Shown here: piece by piece, positions 31,517 through 38,796 of the stretch
Position numbering within the stretch: the first letter of the stretch is position 1
Layout of the letters: each line of letters opens with the position of its first letter
Assembly (NCBI GenBank): GCA_017526785.1
Contig: JAFXQV010000015.1
Coordinates: 1-64,000, forward strand
Source of the DNA: Oscillibacter sp.
GTDB taxonomy: Bacteria; Bacillota; Clostridia; Oscillospirales; Oscillospiraceae
DNA: 64,000 bases
Direction of reading: 5' to 3'
Position numbers and translations under genes: made by a program
Notes under the pieces: generated by a model
What the model saw: only the letters and a program-made list of their open reading frames with translations
Told to the model about the DNA's origin: nothing
The model's database searches: none

Positions 31517-32140
31517 TCAATCCAGCAGTGTTTTCCAGTGTTCGGCGCGGTGGGCGTCGAAGCACATCGCAATCTGTTCGGGGGTGTTCTTCTCCGTCGA
31601 CAGCGGCGGGAGCGCGTCCAGCGGAAAGTAGCCGCTTTCCGTGGTCTCCGTGTTCTCCTCGAACTGTCCGCCGTGCGCCGTGCAGAGTACGAAAATTTTG
31701 CACAGCTTCCATGCGTACACGGGTTGGTTGTGCTTTTCGCGGTCTTGGACTGCAATCACCAAATCGGCGCTGACCTCTAATCCGGCCTCTTCGCGCACTT
31801 CCTTGACGGCGCTTTCCATCACGGACAGGTTGACATCGACCCAGCCGCCCGGCAGAGACCAGTTTCCGGTGCGGCGTTCCCGTACAAGCAAGATTTTGTC
31901 GTCCCGGAAAATGGCGGCGCGGGTGTCCAGTTTGGGCGTCTGGTATCCGGTTTCGGCGCAGAACAGTTCCCGGACTTTCTCCGCGGGAATGCCGGACTTC
32001 TCGTGAAGCATTTCCGCGGCGATTTCCCGTACCCGCTGGAAGCGTTCCACATCAAAGGGGTCTTTGGAGTAGTGCAAGCCGGCCTGTGCCAGACTTTGCA
32101 ATTCCACAGCCCATTGTAACCATTGTTCGTTACGGTTCAC
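31517..32140 (-). CDS. NUDIX hydrolase with N-terminal helical domain
   Basis: 207 residues. The Nudix box is complete (GGWVDVNLSVMESAVKEV, then REEAGLEV: Gx5Ex7REUxEExGU). The N-terminal 65 residues (QWAVELQSLAQAGLHYSKDP, ERFQRVREIAAEML) match the Nudix_N domain of ADP-ribose or CDP-choline pyrophosphatases. It hydrolyses a nucleoside-diphosphate derivative; the exact substrate is not readable. The GTG at 32140 is the start because AGGAGG lies 6 bases upstream; the TTG at 32158 precedes that site. It lies 14 bases after parC. Confidence 0.9.
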   Translation of the reverse strand: MNRNEQWLQWAVELQSLAQAGLHYSKDPFDVERFQRVREIAAEMLHEKSGIPAEKVRELFCAETGYQTPKLDTRAAIFRDDKILLVRERRTGNWSLPGGWVDVNLSVMESAVKEVREEAGLEVSADLVIAVQDREKHNQPVYAWKLCKIFVLCTAHGGQFEENTETTESGYFPLDALPPLSTEKNTPEQIAMCFDAHRAEHWKTLLD

Positions 32141-32154
32141 GGTGTCGCCTCCTG

Positions 32155-34392
32155 TCAAATTATGCTCAACTGCTTTTCTTCGGTGTCGTCTTGGCGCAAC
32201 AGCGCCCCGGCGGCGGGGAGTGTGCGCGCCCGGTAACGCGCCGGGTTGACAATGGGCGTCTCGGACGCCGGAAGCGCCCTTTCCAGCGTGTGGCTTCCTT
32301 TCAGCGTCATGACGTTGACGCCCTGCGTCGTGCGGGTGGACTTCTGCGGGAGAGCGGACGTGTGGAACAGCACACAGCGCGGCTCCGTCGAGTAGACCGC
32401 GATTTCCGTCTCATCCGTCAGACAGAGCATGGACGCCAGCGGCGATTTATCGGAGTAGGCACCCGTGAGGCGGCGGCGGTTGGATTTCGTGTCGTACGCC
32501 GACAGCGGGACACGGGCGGCCTTGCCGTTTTCGTAGAAAAATAGCAGATAGCCGGAGTAGTCGCCGGGAAGCACGGCGTAAATGACGTTTTCGCCGGAAT
32601 CCATGCCCAGTTTCGCCGGGAGGTAGTCGCCCAAGACGCTTGCTTTCGTGTCGTCGAACTCGCTCAGGCGCGTCTTGTAGACCTGACAGCGGTCTGTGAA
32701 AAACATAATTTCCGCGCCGGATGTGGTCTGGTACGTCTGCCGGAGTTCGTCGCCCTCTTTAAATTTCTGTTCGCCGCCCATGCGGAGCGACAGCGGCGTA
32801 ATTTTCTTGAAGTAGCCCTCCCGCGACAGAAAGACGTGTACCGGGTACTCCGACGGGGTTTCGGCTTCGGTATCCGCGTCGGTGTCGTACTGGTACAGAA
32901 TGGTCGTGCGGCGGGGTTCGCCGTACTTCTTCGCGGCGGCCTTGAGTTCGTCCGTGATGATTTTCCGTACGCGCTTCGGGTCGTCGAGTGTGGCGCGCAA
33001 GTCGGCAATTTCGGCCTCCAAGCCGCTGATTTCCTCGGTACGCTTCAACAGATATTCCCGATTGAGATTCCGTAACTTGATTTCCGCGACATACTCCGCC
33101 TGTGTCTTGTCGATACCAAAGCCTATCATGAGATTTGGCACGACTTCGGATTCCTCCTCCGTGCCGCGGATGATGTTCACGGCGCGGTCGATGTCGAGCA
33201 GGATTTTTTGCAGACCTTGTAACAGGTGCAGGCGTTCCTCCCGGCGCTGTAGCACGAACGACACCCGCCGCCGTACGGATTCCGTACGCCACGCCGCCCA
33301 CTCCGCCAAAATCTCGCGCACGCCCAGCACTTTCGGCACGCCTCCAATGAGGACGTTAAAGTTACAGGCAAAGGAATCTTCCAGCGGGGTTTGCTTGAAC
33401 AGGCGCGACATGAGTTTGTCGGGGTCGGTGCCGCGTTTGAGGTCGATAGCCAGTTTGAGGCCGGAAAGGTCTGTCTCGTCGCGCATGTCGGAAATTTCCC
33501 GGACTTTCCCGGCCTTGATGAGTTTCTCGACTTTGTCCAAAATGGCCTCGGACGTGGTGGAGTACGGGATTTCGTAAATCTCAATAAGATTCTCCGCCTT
33601 GACATAGCGGTACTTGGCGCGTACGCGCACACTCCCGCGTCCGGTCTCGTAAATGTCGCGGATTGCGTCGGCGTCCCAGAGGAGTTCGCCGCCCGTCGGG
33701 AAGTCCGGCGCGGGGAGCGTCGCCGACAGGTCGCAGTCGGGGCGTTTCAGGTACGCGGCGGCGGTGTCGCAGACTTCCTTCAGGTTGAATCCGCAGAACT
33801 GAGACGCCATGCCCACGGCGATTCCGCTGTTTGCCGACACCAGAATATTAGGAAAGGTCGTCGGCAACAGGGACGGCTCTTTCATGGTGTTGTCGTAGTT
33901 GTCGACAAAGTCCACGGTGTCGGAGTCGATGTCGCGGAACAGTTCCTGACAAATGGGCGTCAGCCGCGCCTCCGTGTAGCGCGGCGCGGCACAGGACATG
34001 TCGCGGGAGTACGCCTTGCCGAAGTTGCCTTTTGAGTCGACAAAAGGCGTCAGCAACGCGCCGTAGCCGCTCGACAGCCGAACCATGGTATCATAAATGG
34101 CGGCGTCGCCGTGGGGGTTGAGGCGCATGGTCTGCCCGACAATGTTCGCGGACTTGGTGCGGGTGCCGCCTAACAGCCCCATTTTGTACATGGTGTAGAG
34201 CAGTTTCCGGTGGGACGGCTTGAAGCCGTCGATTTCCGGAATTGCGCGGGAGACAATCACGCTCATGGCGTAGGGCATGTAATTTGTTTCCAGCGTGCGG
34301 GTAATGGGTTCCTCCACGACGGCGGCGCGAAGCCCCATGACGTTCGGGTTATGCTTGCGGCCTGTCTCGCCGCTTACTTTCTTCCTTGGCAT
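32155..34392 (-). CDS. parC: DNA topoisomerase IV / gyrase subunit A
   Basis: 745 residues. The catalytic tyrosine is in the conserved MSCAAPRYTEARLT. The breakage-reunion domain also shows EIDGFKPSHRKLLYTMYKMG, NPHGDAAIYDTMVRLS and VGMASQFCGFNLKEV. A C-terminal beta-propeller region starts near residue 510 (VHVFLSREGYFKKITPLSL, RTTQGVNVMTLKG). The absence of a canonical gyrase box (QRRGGRG), from what I can read, and the pairing with the parE-type gene favour topoisomerase IV, which decatenates chromosomes. It is unusual that hicA and hicB separate it from parE. Confidence 0.9.
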   Translation of the reverse strand: MPRKKVSGETGRKHNPNVMGLRAAVVEEPITRTLETNYMPYAMSVIVSRAIPEIDGFKPSHRKLLYTMYKMGLLGGTRTKSANIVGQTMRLNPHGDAAIYDTMVRLSSGYGALLTPFVDSKGNFGKAYSRDMSCAAPRYTEARLTPICQELFRDIDSDTVDFVDNYDNTMKEPSLLPTTFPNILVSANSGIAVGMASQFCGFNLKEVCDTAAAYLKRPDCDLSATLPAPDFPTGGELLWDADAIRDIYETGRGSVRVRAKYRYVKAENLIEIYEIPYSTTSEAILDKVEKLIKAGKVREISDMRDETDLSGLKLAIDLKRGTDPDKLMSRLFKQTPLEDSFACNFNVLIGGVPKVLGVREILAEWAAWRTESVRRRVSFVLQRREERLHLLQGLQKILLDIDRAVNIIRGTEEESEVVPNLMIGFGIDKTQAEYVAEIKLRNLNREYLLKRTEEISGLEAEIADLRATLDDPKRVRKIITDELKAAAKKYGEPRRTTILYQYDTDADTEAETPSEYPVHVFLSREGYFKKITPLSLRMGGEQKFKEGDELRQTYQTTSGAEIMFFTDRCQVYKTRLSEFDDTKASVLGDYLPAKLGMDSGENVIYAVLPGDYSGYLLFFYENGKAARVPLSAYDTKSNRRRLTGAYSDKSPLASMLCLTDETEIAVYSTEPRCVLFHTSALPQKSTRTTQGVNVMTLKGSHTLERALPASETPIVNPARYRARTLPAAGALLRQDDTEEKQLSII

Positions 34393-34413
34393 ACGGTTTC
34401 CTTGTCCTTAACT

Positions 34414-34809
34414 TTATGATATATCCAGTTTCGCTTTCAACGCCTCTTGGAGAATGACGGAACAATCCATTCCGGCGCGTTCGGAGAGGGTGTTTAACCA
34501 GTTGGGCAGAGAGAGCGTCTTTCGTACGGGTTGATTATCGTACAGTTTCCGATATTCGAGCGTATCGCAGAAAATCAGAGAAACAATATCGCCCGTGTGT
34601 GACTGCACGGCGCGAATATCGGACGGCGGCGGTATGGGTTCGGCGTCTTCCTCGCGGTCGTAGAGCGCCAGACAAAGCGCGTCCTCCGCCATTTCCACTG
34701 CTTCCGGCAAGGTGTCGCCGCATGTGAAACAGCCGTCAATATCGGGGAATGTCACGGAATAGCCGTTATCTTCCTTCGTAAAAATCGCCGGATACGCGTA
34801 CTTCGCCAT
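34414..34809 (-). CDS. hicB: HicB family antitoxin
   Basis: 131 residues. The N-terminal partial RNase-H-like HicB domain reads YPAIFTKEDNGYSVTFPDID, GCFTCGDTLPEAVEMAEDAL. A C-terminal ribbon-helix-helix/CopG-like segment follows (VRKTLSLPNWLNTLSERAGM, VILQEALKAKL). It neutralises HicA and represses its own promoter. AAGGAGTG lies before the ATG at 34809, five bases after the hicA stop. The pair lies between parE and parC on the same strand, so it is expressed with topoisomerase genes unless it has an internal promoter. Confidence 0.92.
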   Translation of the reverse strand: MAKYAYPAIFTKEDNGYSVTFPDIDGCFTCGDTLPEAVEMAEDALCLALYDREEDAEPIPPPSDIRAVQSHTGDIVSLIFCDTLEYRKLYDNQPVRKTLSLPNWLNTLSERAGMDCSVILQEALKAKLDIS

Positions 34810-34814
34810 TATTC

Positions 34815-35171
34815 TCACTCCTTGTCCAGTCCCGCGCTTTTTTGGATAGATTTCAGGGTTCCCAATGGGACTTCCTGCGAACCGTGGCGGGGAACCTGAA
34901 ATTTTTTCCCTGTCCGGCGGCTTATCCAAATTTCGTGCCGACTTCCTTCGCGGTACAGGTAACAGTCGTTTTCCCGCAGAATCTTTTTTATTTCGCTGAC
35001 ACGCACGGCGTCCCCCTTCCAAACTTCCCATATCCAGTCCCATTTTACCGGAATTTCCTCTTCCGGCTCTATCAGTTCGTGAACAGTTCCCTTGCCCTCG
35101 CGCAGTTCCCACATAGCTTTCAAAACACGTTTCTGATTGGCGGGACTGAAAAATAAATCTGTCTCTTTCAT
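34815..35171 (-). CDS. hicA: HicA-like toxin with YefM/Phd-like antitoxin segment at its N-terminus
   Basis: 118 residues. Residues 57-118 are a HicA mRNA-interferase (dsRBD fold): VSEIKKILRENDCYLYREGS, then RHEIWISRRTGKKFQVPRHG with the catalytic histidine in GSRHE, and LGTLKSIQKSAGL. Residues 3-35 (ETDLFFSPANQKRV, then WELREGKGTVHELIE) match the C-terminal toxin-binding tail of YefM-type antitoxins (ET...SPAN...R...L..GKGT...IE). The ATG at 35171 overlaps the parE stop by four bases. An alternative start, GTG at 35006 with AAGGGGG upstream, would give a normal 63-residue HicA. The reading frame is open across both parts. Confidence 0.75.
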   Translation of the reverse strand: MKETDLFFSPANQKRVLKAMWELREGKGTVHELIEPEEEIPVKWDWIWEVWKGDAVRVSEIKKILRENDCYLYREGSRHEIWISRRTGKKFQVPRHGSQEVPLGTLKSIQKSAGLDKE

Positions 35172-37168
35172 GAGATATCCGCCATTGCCAGATATTCGTA
35201 GCCGTGGGCGGCGATATGCTCCTTGCGGCCTTGCAGATTGTTTCCGAGAAGCAGTTCAAAGACCTGCGCGGTGCGCTCCACGTCCTCCGGCATGACGCGT
35301 ATCAGACGCCGCGTCTCCGGGTTCATGGTTGTCAGCCACATCATGTCCGGGTCGTTTTCGCCGAGGCCTTTGGAACGGTCAACTTTGACTTTCTTGCCGG
35401 ACAACTGTTTCAGGATATCGTTCTTTTCGGCGTCGGAGTAGGCGAACCACGTCTTGTCGCCGGAGTTGATTTCAAACAGGGGCGTTTCGGCGATATAGAC
35501 ATAGCCCTTTTCAATGAGCGTCGGCGTGAGGCGGTAGAGCATGGTTAGAATGAGCGTACGAATCTGGAAGCCGTCCACGTCGCCGTCCGTACAGATTACG
35601 ACTTTGTTCCAGCGCAAATTTTTCAGGTCGAAGGCCGACATATCCTTTACGTGGCGGTTCTGCACCTCCACGCCACAGCCAAGAACGCGTATCAAATCCG
35701 TGATGATTTCGCTTTTGAAAATCAGCGCGTAGTCGGCTTTCAGGCAGTTGAGGATTTTGCCGCGTACGGGCATAATGCCCTGATATTCGGCGTCGCGGCT
35801 GAGTTTGACGCTTCCGAGCGCGGAATCTCCCTCGACAATATAGATTTCGCGCTTTTCGGGGTCACGGGAACGGCAGTCGACGAACTTCTGCACGCGGTTT
35901 GCAATGTCGATGTTGCCGGAAAGTTTCTTCTTGATGTTCAAGCGGGCTTTTTCGGCGCTCTCACGGCTCCGCTTGTTGATTAAAATCTGTTCGGCGACGC
36001 GGTCGGCGTCCTGTCGGTTCTCAATGCACCAGATTTCGAGATTCGAGCGCAGAAACTCCGTCATGGCCTCCCGGATGAACTTGTTTGTAATGGATTTTTT
36101 GGTCTGGTTCTCGTAGGAAGTCTGGGTCGAGAAGTTGTTGGAGACCAGCACAAGGCAGTCCTCGATATCCTCCCACGAGACTTTGGACTCGTTTTTCTGG
36201 TACTTGCCCTGTTCGCGGAGATACTTGTCGAAGGCCGAGACAAAGGCCGATTTCGCGGCTTTCTCCGGGCTTCCGCCGTGTTCCAGATAACTGGAATTGT
36301 GGTAATGTTCGATGACGTGTACGCGGTTCGAGAAGCGGAACGCGCACGAAAGACGCACCTTGTATTCGTCCTTGTCGGGGCGGTCGCGCCCCTGCCGTTC
36401 CGCCGACCAAAAAATGGTATCGGTCAGCGCGTTGTCGCCGGAGAGTTCCCCGACGTAATCCGCGATTCCGTCCGGGTAGAGAAAGTCCGCGGCGTCAAAC
36501 TTGCCGGGGGCGGTCTCGTTCTCGAACCGGAACGAAATCCCGGCGTTGACCACTGCCTGACGCTTTATCACGTCCGTGAAGAACTCCGGCGGAATGTTGA
36601 TATCCGTGAACACGTCCAAATCGGGGAGCCAGCGGATACGGGTACCGGTCTCGCGGACACGGGAACGCGGCAGGGGGGTCTTTTGGAGTTCGCCGACGAT
36701 TTCGCCGCGCTCGAAGTGCAGGGCGTACTCGTGGCCGTCGCGCCTTACGGTGACATCCATATAGCGGGAGGCGTACTGCGTGGCGCAAGCGCCGAGGCCG
36801 TTTAAGCCCAGCGAATACTCGTAGCTGTCGCCCGTCAGGTTGTTGTACTTGCCCCCGGCGTACAACTCGCAAAACACGAGTTCCCAATTGTAACGGCCTT
36901 CCTTTTCGTTCCAGTCCACGGGACAGCCGCGCCCGGCGTCCTGTACCTCTATGGAGTGGTCGAGGAAGCGCCGGACTGTAATCAAAGTTCCATGCCCTTC
37001 GCGGGCTTCGTCGATGGAATTGGAAAGTATCTCAAATACGGCGTGTTCACAGCCGTCGAGGCCGTCGGAGCCGAAAATGACGCCGGGACGCTTGCGCACG
37101 CGTTCGGCACCTTTCAGGGACGAAATGCTGTCGTTTCCGTAATTTTGTTTCAGGGGCTGTTTTTTCAA
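35168..37168 (-). CDS. parE: DNA topoisomerase IV / gyrase subunit B (divergent ParE type)
   Basis: 666 residues from the TTG at 37168, which has GGAGG eight bases upstream; no better ATG exists. GHKL ATPase motifs: AVFEILSNSIDEAREGHGT, VQDAGRGCPVDW and GLNGLGACATQYAS. The transducer domain follows, then TOPRIM with the catalytic glutamate in IYIVEGDSALGSVKLSRD and the DxD in VICTDGDVDGFQIRTLIL. EGDSALGS replaces the usual EGDSAGGS, a known variation in a divergent Clostridia clade. With ParC it forms topoisomerase IV. It heads the leftward run behind a clear promoter. Confidence 0.9.
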   Translation of the reverse strand: MKKQPLKQNYGNDSISSLKGAERVRKRPGVIFGSDGLDGCEHAVFEILSNSIDEAREGHGTLITVRRFLDHSIEVQDAGRGCPVDWNEKEGRYNWELVFCELYAGGKYNNLTGDSYEYSLGLNGLGACATQYASRYMDVTVRRDGHEYALHFERGEIVGELQKTPLPRSRVRETGTRIRWLPDLDVFTDINIPPEFFTDVIKRQAVVNAGISFRFENETAPGKFDAADFLYPDGIADYVGELSGDNALTDTIFWSAERQGRDRPDKDEYKVRLSCAFRFSNRVHVIEHYHNSSYLEHGGSPEKAAKSAFVSAFDKYLREQGKYQKNESKVSWEDIEDCLVLVSNNFSTQTSYENQTKKSITNKFIREAMTEFLRSNLEIWCIENRQDADRVAEQILINKRSRESAEKARLNIKKKLSGNIDIANRVQKFVDCRSRDPEKREIYIVEGDSALGSVKLSRDAEYQGIMPVRGKILNCLKADYALIFKSEIITDLIRVLGCGVEVQNRHVKDMSAFDLKNLRWNKVVICTDGDVDGFQIRTLILTMLYRLTPTLIEKGYVYIAETPLFEINSGDKTWFAYSDAEKNDILKQLSGKKVKVDRSKGLGENDPDMMWLTTMNPETRRLIRVMPEDVERTAQVFELLLGNNLQGRKEHIAAHGYEYLAMADIS

Positions 37169-37204
37169 AGTGAGTTCCTCCAGACGCGGAATACATGTGG
37201 CGGC

Positions 37205-37233
37205 AGTATAGCACACTTTTTCCGCGTTTGCAA
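37205..37233 (-). promoter_or_regulatory. Promoter of the parE-hicAB-parC run
   Basis: Minus strand: TTGCAA (complement of 37228-37233), a 17-base spacer and TATACT (complement of 37205-37210), 37 bases before the TTG start. Confidence 0.75.
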
Positions 37234-37400
37234 GCCGCAGAAAAGAGCCGTCGGTGTCAAGTTTTAGTAGGACTTTTCCGGAGCCGCCGTAAACAGCGAC
37301 GGCGCGGATTCAAGGCGTATTGTCGAGCGCAACCCCGTTTCGCGTCCGAACTATGGAAACAAAAAGTCCTGCAATGATTTTGCGCCAATCAAACTTTCAC

Positions 37401-37429
37401 TTGACACGCGTGAAAAACTATAGTATGCT
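37401..37429 (+). promoter_or_regulatory. Promoter of the DUF3795 gene
   Basis: TTGACA (37401-37406), a 17-base spacer and TATGCT (37424-37429). Confidence 0.75.
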
Positions 37430-37463
37430 TAGCGCCTTATTTTTGACGGGAAAGGATGATATG

Positions 37464-37904
37464 ATGAAGCAAGCCATCTGTGGGGCGGACTGCGCGTCCT
37501 GCCCGAAAAAGGACACTTGCCCCGGCTGTGCGGCCACTGGCGGCAGACCGTTCGGCGGAACCTGCGTCGCGGCGGAGTACATCAAGGCCGGGGGACAGAA
37601 GCACTACGCCGCTTTCAAGAAGCAACTCCTGACGGAAGTCAACCGCGTTCTGGAAGCCCACGACATCCCGGAAGCGGATACCCTTTACGAGTTGCCGGGG
37701 GCGTCCGTGAATCTGGCTTACCCGATTCCCAGTGGGCGGACGGTCAAGTTTCTGGACGACAGCAAGGTATATCTCGGCTGTCAAATCGAGTTCGCGGACA
37801 TGGGCGTATGTTACGGCGTTGTCGCCGACACAACGTTTATTTTACTGTGTGCCTACAGCGTCGACGGCTCCGAACCGGAGTTGATAGCGTATCAGAAGCG
37901 GTAA
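37464..37904 (+). CDS. Cysteine-rich DUF3795-like protein
   Basis: 146 residues. The N-terminal cysteine cluster CGADCASCPKKDTCPGC resembles the DUF3795 family (CGxxCxxC...CxGC), a likely metal or iron-sulfur site. It is followed by FGGTCVAAEYIKAGG, a helical region, and a beta-rich C-terminus (NLAYPIPSGRTVKFLDD, YLGCQIEFADMGVCYGVVAD). Either of two adjacent ATGs can serve; the second (37464) is better spaced from AAAGGA. It is monocistronic. Function unknown; the cysteine spacing suggests metal binding. Confidence 0.8.
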   Translation: MKQAICGADCASCPKKDTCPGCAATGGRPFGGTCVAAEYIKAGGQKHYAAFKKQLLTEVNRVLEAHDIPEADTLYELPGASVNLAYPIPSGRTVKFLDDSKVYLGCQIEFADMGVCYGVVADTTFILLCAYSVDGSEPELIAYQKR

Positions 37905-37909
37905 CGACG

Positions 37910-37936
37910 CGCCGTCCCCGAAAGGACGGCGTTACG
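37910..37936 (+). terminator. Hairpin between convergent DUF3795 and metF genes
   Basis: CGCCGTCC with GGACGGCG, loop CCGAAA, then TTACGATTT. A weak T tract; it may serve both strands. Confidence 0.55.
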
Positions 37937-37938
37937 AT

Positions 37939-38796
37939 TTACGCATACTGCTCGCGGACTGCCCGCACAATCTCCGCCGAAAGCGCGGTACGCCGGAACG
38001 GCGTCATAAGATATAACCCGTCGGTGTGGGGCAACACGTCCCGCGCCGTGCGTAACGACAGTTCAACGGCGACACGTTCGCCCTCCTCGCGGTTCTTGCC
38101 CTCGTAGAGCGCGATTATCTCCGGACTGACCCGAATGCCCGCCACATGTTCGTTGAGAAAGCAGGCGTTCTTATGGCTGACGACCGGGAACACGCCGCCT
38201 AAAATCGTACCCTTTAACGCTTTCCGGGCGGCTTTCAGGTTTTCGAGCGCCTCCGGCGACAAAATCGGCTGTGTCAGGAATCCCGTCACGCCGCAGTCCT
38301 CCTTTTCGGCGGCGCGTTCCAGTTCGCGGTCAAAGTGGCGGGCGTTGACGTTCAACGCGCCGAAAATCCGGAACGGCGTCCGGAACATGGTCTCGTTCAT
38401 CTCGCGGACAATCCGCGCCAGTTGCCGTGACTGCACCTGAAACACGGGTCTGACGGCCGGGTGTTCGTCCGGCGAAATCGGGTCGCCCGTGACAAGCAAA
38501 ATGTGGTGTACGCCCTCTATGGACAGCGCAATCAGCGCGGCGCGGATTGCGTTCAGGTTGCGGTCGCGGCAGGTCATGTGCGGAAGCGCGTCAATGCCGT
38601 ACTGACGTTGTACAATGGCGGCCAGTACGCAACTGTCGGCGCGCGGCCGCCCTACCGGACAGTCGGCGATGGTAATCAAGTCCGCGCCCGCGTCGCGGAT
38701 TTCCTGCACGCCGTCCATGAAAAACGCGGCGTCGTCATTGGCGGGCGGGTCGAGTTCCACGGCGATAGTCGGCCGCTTGGACAGTGTTTTACTCAT
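37939..38796 (-). CDS. metF: Methylenetetrahydrofolate reductase-like protein
   Basis: 285 residues of the MTHFR barrel: IAVELDPPANDD (E of the P-x-E region), DLITIADCPVGRPRADSCVL, LPHMTCRDRNLNAIRAALI, HHILLVTGDPISPDEHPAV, GFLTQPILSPEALENL and a late GGVFPVVSHKNACF. It reduces methylene-THF to methyl-THF with FAD. The sequence resembles the reductase half of fused homocysteine methyltransferase/MTHFR proteins. The start overlaps the metH stop by four bases. It provides methyl donor to MetH encoded just upstream. Confidence 0.87.
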   Translation of the reverse strand: MSKTLSKRPTIAVELDPPANDDAAFFMDGVQEIRDAGADLITIADCPVGRPRADSCVLAAIVQRQYGIDALPHMTCRDRNLNAIRAALIALSIEGVHHILLVTGDPISPDEHPAVRPVFQVQSRQLARIVREMNETMFRTPFRIFGALNVNARHFDRELERAAEKEDCGVTGFLTQPILSPEALENLKAARKALKGTILGGVFPVVSHKNACFLNEHVAGIRVSPEIIALYEGKNREEGERVAVELSLRTARDVLPHTDGLYLMTPFRRTALSAEIVRAVREQYA

